DNA of 64,000 nucleotides, taken from CAZCQP01 sp964500895. Lineage in GTDB: Bacteria > Bacillota > Clostridia > Lachnospirales > JAISER01. Position numbers and translations under genes: made by a program. Shown piece by piece: positions 32,820-41,079 of the stretch. Positions within the stretch are counted from its first letter, which is position 1. Every line of letters begins with the position of its first letter. The stretch is from contig CAZCQP010000006.1 of NCBI GenBank assembly GCA_964500895.1, forward strand, positions 1-64,000. Reading direction: 5' to 3'. The notes under the pieces are model-generated. The model was not told the DNA's origin and made no database searches. It worked only from the letters and a program-made list of their open reading frames with translations.

Positions 32820-35039
32820 ATGAAAAACTTAAAAATCAGCGCTAAGCTTTGGTTAGGGTTCGGCGTGGTGCTGGTCATGATTATTTTGCTTGGTACGCTT
32901 TCATTATTTAGTATTGGCAGAATAAACAAGGTAGTCACCTTGTATGCCACCAAAACCTTGCCAAATACAGGCTATATTTGGGAAATTCGATATGAAATGG
33001 TTTCTATAGAACGTTACTTAACCGAAGCCATTGCCACCGAAAGCCGGGATGTAAAGCTGGATATGCTTAAAAAAGCGGATGAAGAGGGGGCACTGCTTCT
33101 TGAACGCATTGACCGTTACAAGCAAAATGCCAGAACAGACCCAGCACTTATAGAGGAATACGTTAAGCGCTTAGAAAGCGCTGCCCAATACAGGCAACAA
33201 ATTACAGACATCCTTAATCTTCCAGAGTCCAAGGAAAACGATGCATTAGCGCTGGAGATATTTGAAAACCAGTACGTTCCCGCCTTTGACAGTGCTACCG
33301 AGGCGTTAACAAAAGTGTCGGACGTGGTTTACCAACTGGCAGACAAACAGAAAGCAGATGCGGAAGTAACCTTTGGTACCGTGAAATCCGCTGTGTTTTT
33401 CATTACTTTATTTATTGCGTTTTTAGCCGTTTTGATGGTGGCTTTAATCCGCAGGTCCATCATCACCCCAGTGAGAGCCATTGAGCAAATGGCCAATGAT
33501 TTATCTGAAGGCCGGATGAACAGCAACGTCACCTATGTAAGCAAAGATGAGTTTGGCAGCCTGGTGCAGACCATGGGCACAGTGCGCCAGACCATTTCCA
33601 TGCTGGTGGACCGCCTGCAAAAGCTGATTGTAGATTTTGATAAAGGCATCACCGATTCCAGAGTGGACGAAACAGTGTTTAAAGGGGAATACCAGTCGTT
33701 GGCCCAGGGGGTAAATGAACTTTGCAGCACGTTGATTAACGATAATTTATTAATCATGGATGCCTTTGGCGCCTTAGGCAATGGTGATTTTAATGCCACT
33801 TTAACACAGCTACCCGGGCAAAAGGCTGTTGCCAACGAACGGTTTGATGTGTTTAAAGCCAACATTAAGGCTTTGCATACAGACTTGTCTATGCTGATAG
33901 ACAGCGCCGCCGGCGGTAAGCTGGACACCCGCATTGACGCAGCCGCTTACAAAGATGGTTGGCAGGAAATTGTAACAGGCTTAAACAACCTGTTGGCTGC
34001 GGTGAACAAACCCATTGAAGATGCCAACCAGGTGCTGGAGCAGTTGGCCCGTGGGCAGTTTGATGTAAGGATTCAAAATGCCTACAAAGGCGCTTTTGCG
34101 GAAATGATGTTGTCTTTGAACAGCATGGTGCAAACCATTGGTTCTTATATTGCTGAAATTACCCAAATGCTGCAAGTTATGGCAGAGGGTGACTTACGCT
34201 CTACCATTAACCGGGACTATGTGGGTGAGTTTGGCCAGATTAAAGATTCCATCAACCACATCGTTAACACCATGCAGGAAACCATCCAAAACATTATTGC
34301 TTCTGCGGACAATGTGCGCGCTGGTGCAAGGCAAATTTCAGAATCTGCCATGGACTTGGCTTCCGGGGCTTCAAACCAGGCCGGTGCTGTGGAGCAATTG
34401 TCGGCGTCCATCAGCGTGATTAACGAACAGTCTACCCAAAACACAGCCAGAACCAAAGAAGCAAACCAACTGTCCCAGCGGGCCATTGCCGGGGCGGAAA
34501 ACGGCCGCAAAGAAATGCAGCAGATGTTGGATTCTATGGAGACCATTAAAAAATCTTCCCACGACATTGCAAACATCATTAAGGTGATTGACGACATTGC
34601 TTTCCAAACAAACTTGCTGGCCTTAAACGCTGCGGTAGAGGCTGCCCGGGCCGGTGAGCACGGCAGAGGGTTTTCGGTGGTGGCGGAAGAGGTGCGGGCG
34701 TTGGCAGGAAGAAGCCAGGAAGCGGCCAAAAACACAGAGTCGCTCATTGACCAAACCATTCAAAACATTAATGCGGGTTCGGAAATTGCCACCACCACCG
34801 CCGATGCTTTAAACACCATTGTGAATGACATTAATTCCATTTCGTCCATCATTGAGGACATTGACCAGTCCAGCGCCAACCAGGCAGACAGCATTGCCCA
34901 AATTACCGCTGGCATTAACCAAATTTCAGAGGTGGTACAAAGCAATTCTTCTACGTCGGAGGAATCTGCGGCAGCGTCTCAGGAACTGAGCAGCCAGTCC
35001 GAGCTGCTGGCCACCATGGTAGAGAGTTTTAAAGTTTAG
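32820..35039 (+). CDS. Methyl-accepting chemotaxis protein
   Basis: 739 residues. A cytoplasmic tip, TM1 (~9-30), an extracellular four-helix-bundle-type sensor (~31-190), and TM2 (~192-212) are followed by HAMP (~213-265), a second HAMP-like/linker repeat region (~270-460), and the signalling domain with the conserved hairpin IDDIAFQTNLLALNAAVEAARAGEHGRGF... and EEVRALAGRSQEAAKNTESLI. There is no C-terminal CheR-tethering pentapeptide. The ligand is unknown. ATG 32820 follows GGAGGAGAAG. It implies a motile or at least chemosensory organism. No che genes are nearby. Confidence 0.93.
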   Translation: MKNLKISAKLWLGFGVVLVMIILLGTLSLFSIGRINKVVTLYATKTLPNTGYIWEIRYEMVSIERYLTEAIATESRDVKLDMLKKADEEGALLLERIDRYKQNARTDPALIEEYVKRLESAAQYRQQITDILNLPESKENDALALEIFENQYVPAFDSATEALTKVSDVVYQLADKQKADAEVTFGTVKSAVFFITLFIAFLAVLMVALIRRSIITPVRAIEQMANDLSEGRMNSNVTYVSKDEFGSLVQTMGTVRQTISMLVDRLQKLIVDFDKGITDSRVDETVFKGEYQSLAQGVNELCSTLINDNLLIMDAFGALGNGDFNATLTQLPGQKAVANERFDVFKANIKALHTDLSMLIDSAAGGKLDTRIDAAAYKDGWQEIVTGLNNLLAAVNKPIEDANQVLEQLARGQFDVRIQNAYKGAFAEMMLSLNSMVQTIGSYIAEITQMLQVMAEGDLRSTINRDYVGEFGQIKDSINHIVNTMQETIQNIIASADNVRAGARQISESAMDLASGASNQAGAVEQLSASISVINEQSTQNTARTKEANQLSQRAIAGAENGRKEMQQMLDSMETIKKSSHDIANIIKVIDDIAFQTNLLALNAAVEAARAGEHGRGFSVVAEEVRALAGRSQEAAKNTESLIDQTIQNINAGSEIATTTADALNTIVNDINSISSIIEDIDQSSANQADSIAQITAGINQISEVVQSNSSTSEESAAASQELSSQSELLATMVESFKV

Positions 35040-35051
35040 AGGCGGGTAAAA

Positions 35052-35476
35052 CCTTGGGGCGTTGCCCCAAACCCCACTTCTTTCTTGTAAGAAAGAAGCA
35101 AAGAACTTTTAAGGGAAATGCCGCTTAGCGGCATTTCTAGGTAAAGGCTTTTTAAAAGGCTTGGGTAACATATTCCCGAAAAAGCTTCCCAAGGTCTTTT
35201 GTCCCCAAACCACACTTCTTTCGTAAAAGAAAGAAGCAAAGAACTTTTAAGGGAAATGCCGCTTAGCGGCATTTCTAGGTAAAGGCTTTTTAAAAGGCTT
35301 GGGTAACATATTCCCGAAAAAGCTACCCAAGGTCTTTTGTCCCCAAACCACACTTCTTTCGTAAAAGAAAGAAGCACAAAGTTTTTAAGGGAAATGCCGC
35401 TTTGCGGCATTTCAAGATAAAGGCTTTTTAAAGGGTTTGGGAAACTTTTTCTTGAAAAAGTTTCCCAAGGTTTTTT
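35052..35476 (+). repeat. Triple tandem array of the multi-hairpin repeat
   Basis: Three consecutive units (35052-35200, 35201-35338, 35339-35476). Units 2 and 3 are both 138 bp and start with the same GTCCCCAAACCACACTTCTT. Each holds the CTTCTTTCtt/aaGAAAGAAG hairpin, GAAATGCCGC/GCGGCATTTC, and the terminal TTGGG...CCCAAGG stem. Unit 1 also has the G/C-rich TTGGGGC/GCCCCAA hairpin. Near identity suggests recent tandem duplication. A minus-strand frame across it is an artefact of the repeat. Confidence 0.85.
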
Positions 35477-35489
35477 ATCTACACAAATA

Positions 35490-35540
35490 AAGGGCATCCT
35501 TAACCACGGCTTACGCCGGGGTGGGATGCCCTTCTTTGCT
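35490..35540 (+). terminator. Terminator-like hairpin downstream of the chemoreceptor
   Basis: AAGGGCATCC/GGATGCCCTT with an inner CGGC/GCCG stem, followed by a T-rich but interrupted tract. It probably closes the chemoreceptor transcript after the repeat array. Confidence 0.6.
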
Positions 35541-35647
35541 TTCGTATTTTTTTCAGAGAGAGGTAATGCGCATTGTTGGTTTTTGTCTTTAGCAAAAACG
35601 TTCATGAAGGGCTGTCGTTTGAAAGCCAGCCCGGAAGGTTACATTAA

Positions 35648-35962
35648 ATGGCTACATGGGTAAAGCTGGCAATTCTGTCAATAGGGATTTCTGTCACGGA
35701 GCCAAGCCAGTTGCTACCACAGCCGCCACCACAGCCACAGCCCCAGCTGCCGCCCCAGCCAGTGCCCCAGCCAGTGCCCCAGCCAGTGCCCCAGCCAGTG
35801 CCCCAGCCGTTTAAGCCCACAGCGTTGTTGCCGCCAGGCATCCAACCGGTGCAAGCGCTTCCTACTGGGCAAGCTGGAGGTGCGCCGCCACCACCAACAG
35901 TTTTGCCACCATCATGGGCGCTGTTAGAGAAAGGGCAGCAGTATTTGGCGCTGGGTATTTAA
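35648..35962 (+). CDS. Low-complexity Pro/Gln-rich ORF (coding strand uncertain)
   Basis: On the plus strand 104 codons give a short hydrophobic start (MATWVKLAILSIGIS) and a Pro/Gln/Val repeat, with GGAAGG 9 bp before the ATG. The minus strand is equally open: 35841-35644 encodes a Gly/Trp-rich peptide with (GTGW) repeats and Cys-Gly runs, in the style of spore-coat proteins, but without a good ribosome site. Both readings come from four tandem copies of a 12-bp unit (35753-35800). The 3' end overlaps the recombinase gene by 39 bp. I cannot decide which strand, if either, is expressed. Confidence 0.3.
   Translation: MATWVKLAILSIGISVTEPSQLLPQPPPQPQPQLPPQPVPQPVPQPVPQPVPQPFKPTALLPPGIQPVQALPTGQAGGAPPPPTVLPPSWALLEKGQQYLALGI
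35753..35808. repeat. 12-bp tandem repeat CCCCAGCCAGTG
   Basis: Four full copies and a partial fifth copy in perfect register. The unit is a multiple of three, so copy-number change preserves reading frames on both strands. Confidence 0.9.
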
Positions 35963-37183
35963 GGTTTCGGCTTGCTTTTCAATTGCTTCCAACGTTTCGG
36001 CCAAAGCATAGGCTTTGGTTGGTTCGCCTTCTGCCAGAAAACCGCTAATGGCTTGCACACAGTGGGTATGCTGCTGTTGGGTTTTGCCATACGCCTTGTG
36101 GATGGCGGTGGCCTTTTGCCGCAGCCGTTTTTTTAAGGGCTTTTGAGCAGAAAGCCCAAACAGGGGCAGTATGTGGCTGACGGCTTGAACCACGGCGGCA
36201 TCTGTTGCCCCAGCAGGTATGCTGTAAGGGCCGGTGCACGGGGAAAGCCTTGTTTTGCCCGTGCAGTAATAGCTGTTGGCTCGGCCTTTCTTCGCCATCC
36301 GTGCCCCACATGCCCTGCAATGAAGCAGCGGGTTCAACAAAGCCGCCTCGGCCTTGGCCTTTGGCTGTGGGCGGCGGGTATTGGCTTTTTCCCATACGTC
36401 TGCATGTACAAGTGCCAAATGGGGGTAAAAATGGCCCCCGTATACCCCTTTGTACAGCGGGTTTTGCAAAAGGCGGTAAATGGCTGCGGGCCGCCAGTTG
36501 TTCCCTTTTTGGGTGGGAATGCCCTGTGCGTTTAAGGTTTTGGCAATTTTGTAGCCCCCCGCCTGTTGATGGGCGGCCATGTAAAAAATGCGGGTAACAA
36601 CGGCTTCTTCTTCTGGCAGGGGTGTAAGCAGGTGTACAGCCCGCCCCCGGCGGTTCACTTCCCTGCTTTCCACCAACTGATAACCGTATGGCGGGCTTCC
36701 TCCGCGGTACTTTCCGGCGGCCACAAGTTGCCGGTGGGCTTCCGATACACGCTGGCTGTTGTTGGCGCTCTCCCCTCCGGCGTGCCAGAAGCGGATGTAG
36801 TTCATCAATCGGTCGCCTGCATCCTCCAGCCGCAAAGGGCCTTCGCATACGCTGTAAAGCGCCACCCCCAGCCCCCACAGCCGGGCGGCCAAAAAAGGCA
36901 TCTCCTTTTCCTGACGGCCCAGGCGGTCAAACATAAACACCAGCAGCACATCAAAGCACCCTTGGGATGCATCCCCCAAAAGCCGCTGCATCACCGGGCG
37001 CTTGCTTAAGGGCTTGCGGTAGCCGGAAACCCCTTTTTCTTCATATTCCTCCACCAAAACCCAGCCGGGCTTTTGGTCAATAAAGGCTTGGCAGGATTGG
37101 CGCTGCATGGGCATGTCCAGCTTGTCCAGCTGCCCCAGGGTGGACACCCGGTACAAGCAGGCCACCCGGCGTGTTTTGGTCAT
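35924..37183 (-). CDS. Large serine recombinase (second of pair)
   Basis: 419 residues. The N-terminal resolvase domain has VACLYRVSTLGQ with the nucleophilic Ser ~14, the FDVLLVFMFDRLGRQE segment, then a recombinase domain (RGGSPPYGYQLV, IPTQKGNNWRPAAIYRLLQNPLYKG), a zinc-ribbon (LLHCRACGARMAKKG...YYCTG), and a C-terminal coiled coil. These enzymes integrate, excise or invert DNA at att sites. The start overlaps the preceding recombinase stop by 4 bp (ATGA). No phage or conjugation genes adjoin it. Confidence 0.92.
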   Translation of the reverse strand: MTKTRRVACLYRVSTLGQLDKLDMPMQRQSCQAFIDQKPGWVLVEEYEEKGVSGYRKPLSKRPVMQRLLGDASQGCFDVLLVFMFDRLGRQEKEMPFLAARLWGLGVALYSVCEGPLRLEDAGDRLMNYIRFWHAGGESANNSQRVSEAHRQLVAAGKYRGGSPPYGYQLVESREVNRRGRAVHLLTPLPEEEAVVTRIFYMAAHQQAGGYKIAKTLNAQGIPTQKGNNWRPAAIYRLLQNPLYKGVYGGHFYPHLALVHADVWEKANTRRPQPKAKAEAALLNPLLHCRACGARMAKKGRANSYYCTGKTRLSPCTGPYSIPAGATDAAVVQAVSHILPLFGLSAQKPLKKRLRQKATAIHKAYGKTQQQHTHCVQAISGFLAEGEPTKAYALAETLEAIEKQAETLNTQRQILLPFL

Positions 37184-38784
37184 GGCGGGTCACCTGCCTG
37201 TGTTTCCCAGCCTGGCAGGGGGTGTTTAAAGTAAATGTGCAAATGGCCGGGGGAAACTTCAATGCGTTCAATGAGGGCGGATAGTACCATCTTTTGGGTT
37301 TCAGGGGGTGCGTTCAGCAGTTCCTTTTGCCAATCGGGCGGGAAAGGAACGGGAGCGGAGGGTTCACAGTGACTCTGGGAAGCTTCTTCCTGCACGGCCA
37401 AAAGCTGGGCCTCCTTTTCCTGTATGATGGTGGCCAACTGCCTGGGAGTAAAAGGGCTTTCCCCCAGCAACGCCTTTGCGGTTTCTGCCTGCAAGGCGGC
37501 AAGTTCTTTGTTTAAACGGTTTTGTTCGGATTTTGTTTGCCGGGCTTGGGCTTTTTGTGCCACAACATTTTGGGTCTTGCGTTCCTCTATTTTTGCTTGC
37601 ACTCGCGTAAAATCCACCAGGGGCAGACATCCAAAAATGTGGCTCAAGACCACCGGGTCTATTTTGTTTTGGCTGTAGGTGTGCTGGCTGGGGCAGGCAG
37701 GCGGGTGACCGCCGGTGCGGCAGGTGTATTGGGGCTTTGACGCTGTTTTCACTTCCCCTGTTTTTAGCCTCCACCGTTTCTGCCCGTAACGCACCCCCAT
37801 AGCCTGGCCGCAGCCCATGCAAAACACAAGCCCGGAAAAAAGCAGGGGGCTTTTGCTCTGGGCTTGCAGCCTAGGGGTAGTTGGCTTTGGGGTGTGTTGT
37901 TGACGCAAAGCCTCTGCCCGTGCCCACACTGCTTCGGAAACAATGGCCAAGTGGGGCAAAGGGGTTAGGGCCGTAATCCAGTCTTTTTCCGGCAAACGCA
38001 ATTGCCCAGTGGGTTTGCGCTGCCGTTTGCCGTACACATACCACCCTTTATACACCGGGTTTTTAAGCAGCGATAACACCCCCGCCCCCGTCCACCGGCC
38101 CCCTTTTTGAGTGGGAATGGCTTTTGCATTCAGCCATTGGGCAATTTTCCCCCCGCCCATGGCATAATCTGCCGCCAGCTGGTAAATGCGGCGCACAATA
38201 GGGGCTTGGGTGTCGTCTAAGGCCAGCCCTCGCCGAGGCAAGCCTTGTCTTGTGGCATCTTTTGTCCATACCAGCCGGTAGCCGTAGGGGGGGCTTCCCC
38301 CACGGAAAACCCCGTCCATGGCCATCTGCTTGTGTTTTTCCCACACCCTTTTACCAGTTTTCTCGCTTTCCCCGCCGGACTGCCAAAACCGCAAATAATT
38401 TAAAAGCTTATCCGTGCGGTTTTCAATGGTTTGCTGCCCTTCCGTCACGCTCCACACTTCAATGCCCCGGCTCACCAGCCATTCCACCACAAAAGGGGTT
38501 TCATCCTCACGGCGGCCAAGGCGGTCGAACATAAACACCAAAAGCACATCAAAGCAGCCGTTGCCGGCATCGGCTTTCATCTGCTGCAACACGTCCCGTT
38601 CTTCCGCCCGCTTATGGTAGCCGGACACCCCTTTTTCCGTGTATTCCATAGCCAGTTCCCAGCCTGGGCGGCCTTCGATGAATGCCCGACAAGCCTTTTT
38701 TTGCAAAGGAATGTCGTTATCTGTCACTTGTTTTTTAGTGGACACCCGGTACAGACAGGCCACTTTTTTAATGGCTTCATCCAT
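37180..38784 (-). CDS. Large serine recombinase (first of pair)
   Basis: 534 residues, the same architecture as its downstream neighbour but longer. Features are VACLYRVSTKKQ with Ser ~16, FDVLLVFMFDRLGRRE, GGSPPYGYRLV, IPTQKGGRWTGAGVLSLLKNPVYKG, a larger zinc-ribbon with LVFCMGCGQAMG and YTCRTGGHPPACPSQ, and a long coiled coil (~400-480). The two are clearly paralogues yet divergent, so they probably have distinct roles or act as a heteromer. The start overlaps the stop of the small upstream gene by 1 bp (TGATG). Confidence 0.92.
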   Translation of the reverse strand: MDEAIKKVACLYRVSTKKQVTDNDIPLQKKACRAFIEGRPGWELAMEYTEKGVSGYHKRAEERDVLQQMKADAGNGCFDVLLVFMFDRLGRREDETPFVVEWLVSRGIEVWSVTEGQQTIENRTDKLLNYLRFWQSGGESEKTGKRVWEKHKQMAMDGVFRGGSPPYGYRLVWTKDATRQGLPRRGLALDDTQAPIVRRIYQLAADYAMGGGKIAQWLNAKAIPTQKGGRWTGAGVLSLLKNPVYKGWYVYGKRQRKPTGQLRLPEKDWITALTPLPHLAIVSEAVWARAEALRQQHTPKPTTPRLQAQSKSPLLFSGLVFCMGCGQAMGVRYGQKRWRLKTGEVKTASKPQYTCRTGGHPPACPSQHTYSQNKIDPVVLSHIFGCLPLVDFTRVQAKIEERKTQNVVAQKAQARQTKSEQNRLNKELAALQAETAKALLGESPFTPRQLATIIQEKEAQLLAVQEEASQSHCEPSAPVPFPPDWQKELLNAPPETQKMVLSALIERIEVSPGHLHIYFKHPLPGWETQAGDPP

Positions 38785-38993
38785 CAGGGTTGCAGATCTT
38801 TCAAATGATTTTCCGTATACAGGGTAGACAAAGCGTCTGTTAAAACCTCCTGCTCATAACGGTTGGCCTCCCCAAGGGGAAAGTACAGGTGCACGGTCAT
38901 GTCCCGGGCGCTGGAAGGGCGGCTTAAATGGAGGTACGTGCCTGTTTTTTCCATGTTGTAAGTCATGTCGTTGAGTTGTATGGTTTGGGGCAT
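38784..38993 (-). CDS. Small unknown protein coupled to the serine recombinases
   Basis: 69 residues beginning MPQTIQLNDMTYNMEKTGTY, with later SSARDMTVHLYFPLGEANRYEQEVL. It is a mix of strands and helices and I recognise no domain. GGTGGTGA lies upstream of ATG 38993. Its stop and the recombinase start share a base (TGATG), so it is translated as the first gene of the three-gene unit. It could be a recombination directionality factor or other accessory protein, but this rests on position and size only. Confidence 0.6.
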   Translation of the reverse strand: MPQTIQLNDMTYNMEKTGTYLHLSRPSSARDMTVHLYFPLGEANRYEQEVLTDALSTLYTENHLKDLQP

Positions 38994-39105
38994 ACTAAAT
39001 CACCACCGATAAAAATGTTAACATCAATATATGTGCATAACAGACTGTCTCATACGTGATAACCTAGGCAAAAATTAAGGAGCCATTAAATTGCCACTGT
39101 AGTAA

Positions 39106-39119
39106 TTGGTATAGACCAA
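39106..39119. promoter_or_regulatory. GntR/HutC-type operator, upstream site
   Basis: TTGGTATAGACCAA is a palindrome (TTGGT-ATAG-ACCAA), very like the TGGTATAGACCA boxes bound by HutC-subfamily GntR regulators such as NagR/YvoA and DasR. It lies 20 bp before the -35 of the glutamate mutase promoter. No GntR gene is in the window. Confidence 0.65.
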
Positions 39120-39138
39120 AAAAAGTTTTATAAATTGT

Positions 39139-39167
39139 TTGACAATGGGTATAAACGGTTTTATAAT
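39139..39167 (+). promoter_or_regulatory. Consensus promoter of the glutamate mutase cluster
   Basis: TTGACA (39139-39144), exactly 17 bp, TATAAT (39162-39167). It is bracketed by two GntR-type palindromes, so it is probably strong but repressed. Confidence 0.85.
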
Positions 39168-39186
39168 GATAAAAACAAGTTGCTAA

Positions 39187-39200
39187 TTGGTACAGTCCAA
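39187..39200. promoter_or_regulatory. GntR/HutC-type operator, downstream site
   Basis: TTGGTACAGTCCAA, extended to AATTGG/CCAATT arms, lies about 15 bp downstream of the expected transcription start. It is 81 bp from the first site, roughly eight helical turns, which would permit looping. Confidence 0.65.
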
Positions 39201-39234
39201 TTTGAAGACAGTAGTGATGATGGAGGAATGCAGG

Positions 39235-39657
39235 ATGGAAAAAACAAAAGGCACCCTGATTATGGGTGTCATTGGCGCAGACGTTCACGCCGTGGGTAAC
39301 AAGATTTTAGACTATGCGTTAACCCAAGCGGGGTTCAACGTCATCAACCTGGGGGTTATGGTGTCTCAAACAGAATTTATTGAGGCCGCCATGGAAGCAG
39401 ATGCCCATGCCATTGTGGTATCTTCCCTTTACGGCCACGGCGAAATTGACTGCCGGGGATTGCGCGAAAAATGTGACGAAGCCGGACTTAAAAACATTAA
39501 ACTTTACGTGGGCGGTAACCTGGTGGTTGGTGCGGCAGATTTTGAACAAGTGTCTGCCACATTTAAAGCCATGGGTTTTGACAGAGTATACCCGCCCGGC
39601 ACATTGCCTGAAGACTGCATTGGCCACTTTGAAGCCGATTTGAGGGATATGGTATGA
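39235..39657 (+). CDS. glmS: Glutamate mutase (methylaspartate mutase) S subunit
   Basis: 140 residues, the B12-binding sigma subunit (MutS/GlmS). With subunit E it interconverts L-glutamate and threo-3-methylaspartate by adenosylcobalamin radical chemistry. The cobalamin-binding motif DVHAVG (DxHxxG, ~16-21) is intact, with the later SLYGHGE and YVGGNLVVG segments. ATG 39235 follows GGAGGAATGCAGG. It is the first gene of the cluster and is overlapped 4 bp by mutL. Confidence 0.95.
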   Translation: MEKTKGTLIMGVIGADVHAVGNKILDYALTQAGFNVINLGVMVSQTEFIEAAMEADAHAIVVSSLYGHGEIDCRGLREKCDEAGLKNIKLYVGGNLVVGAADFEQVSATFKAMGFDRVYPPGTLPEDCIGHFEADLRDMV

Positions 39658-41045
39658 CAAAAACCATGCTGGCGGTGGATTTTGGTTCCACCTTTACAAA
39701 GGTGACGGCCATAGACATAACCGGGCGGCAGATTTTGGGAGTGGCCAAGTCCTTTACCACTATTGACACCGATGTGTGCCAGGGGTTAAACAATGCCTTG
39801 GCCATGCTGAAAGACCAGTGCGGCACAATAGACTTTGACTACAAGATGGCGTCTTCCAGCGCCGCTGGCGGGCTTAAAATGATTTCATGCGGCTTTGTGC
39901 CGGATTTAACCACCAAAGCCTCCAAACTGGCAGCCGCCAGCGCCGGGGCAAAGGTGCTGAAAACCTATTCATACGAGCTTTCACCCTATGAATTGGAAGA
40001 AATTCAGGCTTTATCCCCAGACATTATTTTACTTACCGGGGGCATTGACGGGGGCAACAAGGCCGTGCTTTTGCACAACGCCAACATGTTGGCCACGTTG
40101 CCCGGGCACTTTGCCGTTATTGTGGCAGGAAACAAAACCGCCGCCCACCAAGTGGGAGAAATATTAGAAGCGGCGGGTAAAGATGCCATTTTGTGCGAAA
40201 ACGTGATGCCCCAGTTCAACAAGCTGAACATCATGCCCGCCAAAACGGCCATTCGCAAGCTATTTATCAAGAACATTATTGAAGCCAAGGGCTTAAACGA
40301 TGCCCAGGTTCAAATGTCTGAAAGCATCATCCCCACACCGTTGGCTGTGTTCGAGGCCGCAGAGCTTTTGGCCAAAGGCACAGACAAAACAGCGGGCATG
40401 GGAAATTTAATGGCCTATGATGTTGGCGGCGCCACCACGGATGTGTATTCCATGGCGGCAGGCACGCCATCCAGAGCCACTGTGGTAATGAAAGGCTTGC
40501 CGGAACCTTTTGCCAAACGAACGGTAGAAGGGGACATTGGGGTGCGGTACAGTATGCCCCATTTAATTGCCGAAGCCACACCGGAAGCCGTGGCAGCCTG
40601 GGCGGAAGTTACCCCAGAGGAAGTGCTGGCCTGGCAAGACAAATGCCAAAGCGCCATGGACACCGTGCCTCAACCGGGAACCCGGGAAAACCGCATAGAC
40701 GAAGGTTTGGCGGCCATGGCGGTGTACATTGCTTCCAATCGGCACTGCGGCACGTATGAATCGGCCTACACCCCTGCCGGGGAAGTGTTCTTGCAAGAAG
40801 GCAAAGATTTAACCAAAGTGGAAGCTATCATCGGGTCTGGGGGCAGCATCATCCACAGCAGCAGACCGGGGGACATTTTAAAGCAATCCCTGTACACCCC
40901 GGCATTGCCCAACGTTTTAAAGCCTGCCCAAGCACGGATGTATCTGGACAAAGACAACATATTTGCCGCCATGGGGCTTTTGGGGCGTATAGACCCAGAT
41001 GCCGCAGTGGAAATTATGCTGAAAAACTTTATTGAAGTTCAATAA
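39654..41045 (+). CDS. glmL: Glutamate mutase chaperone MutL/GlmL
   Basis: 463 residues of the ASKHA ATPase fold, usually encoded between the two mutase subunits and thought to reactivate or assemble the B12 enzyme. The phosphate-1 region is MLAVDFGSTFTKVTAIDI; later IILLTGGIDGGNK and NLMAYDVGGATTDVYSMA complete the nucleotide site. It is translationally coupled to glmS (ATGA overlap). It belongs to the same general class as the ethanolamine lyase reactivases, which is of interest because no eutA is in the window. Confidence 0.93.
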   Translation: MTKTMLAVDFGSTFTKVTAIDITGRQILGVAKSFTTIDTDVCQGLNNALAMLKDQCGTIDFDYKMASSSAAGGLKMISCGFVPDLTTKASKLAAASAGAKVLKTYSYELSPYELEEIQALSPDIILLTGGIDGGNKAVLLHNANMLATLPGHFAVIVAGNKTAAHQVGEILEAAGKDAILCENVMPQFNKLNIMPAKTAIRKLFIKNIIEAKGLNDAQVQMSESIIPTPLAVFEAAELLAKGTDKTAGMGNLMAYDVGGATTDVYSMAAGTPSRATVVMKGLPEPFAKRTVEGDIGVRYSMPHLIAEATPEAVAAWAEVTPEEVLAWQDKCQSAMDTVPQPGTRENRIDEGLAAMAVYIASNRHCGTYESAYTPAGEVFLQEGKDLTKVEAIIGSGGSIIHSSRPGDILKQSLYTPALPNVLKPAQARMYLDKDNIFAAMGLLGRIDPDAAVEIMLKNFIEVQ

Positions 41046-41079
41046 TATAGCGGTTTAACCATAAATATGGGAGGTTACC

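Noticed and set aside
35036..35605. 189-codon minus-strand open frame with repeated segments
   Set aside because: It is entirely the translation of the three tandem hairpin repeats and their flank; the internal repeats of the 'protein' mirror the DNA units, and there is no ribosome site.
36045..36878. 277-codon minus-strand frame overlapping the second recombinase
   Set aside because: Same strand, different frame within a gene with clear recombinase domains; Arg/Pro-rich composition typical of an out-of-frame translation.
35924..38993. Prophage or conjugative element
   Set aside because: No capsid, portal, terminase, relaxase, conjugation or replication genes, and no att repeats, were recognised around the recombinases.
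38994..39234. Cobalamin riboswitch before the B12-dependent glutamate mutase
   Set aside because: No B12-box-like sequence or multi-helix leader; the region is explained by a promoter and two palindromic operators.
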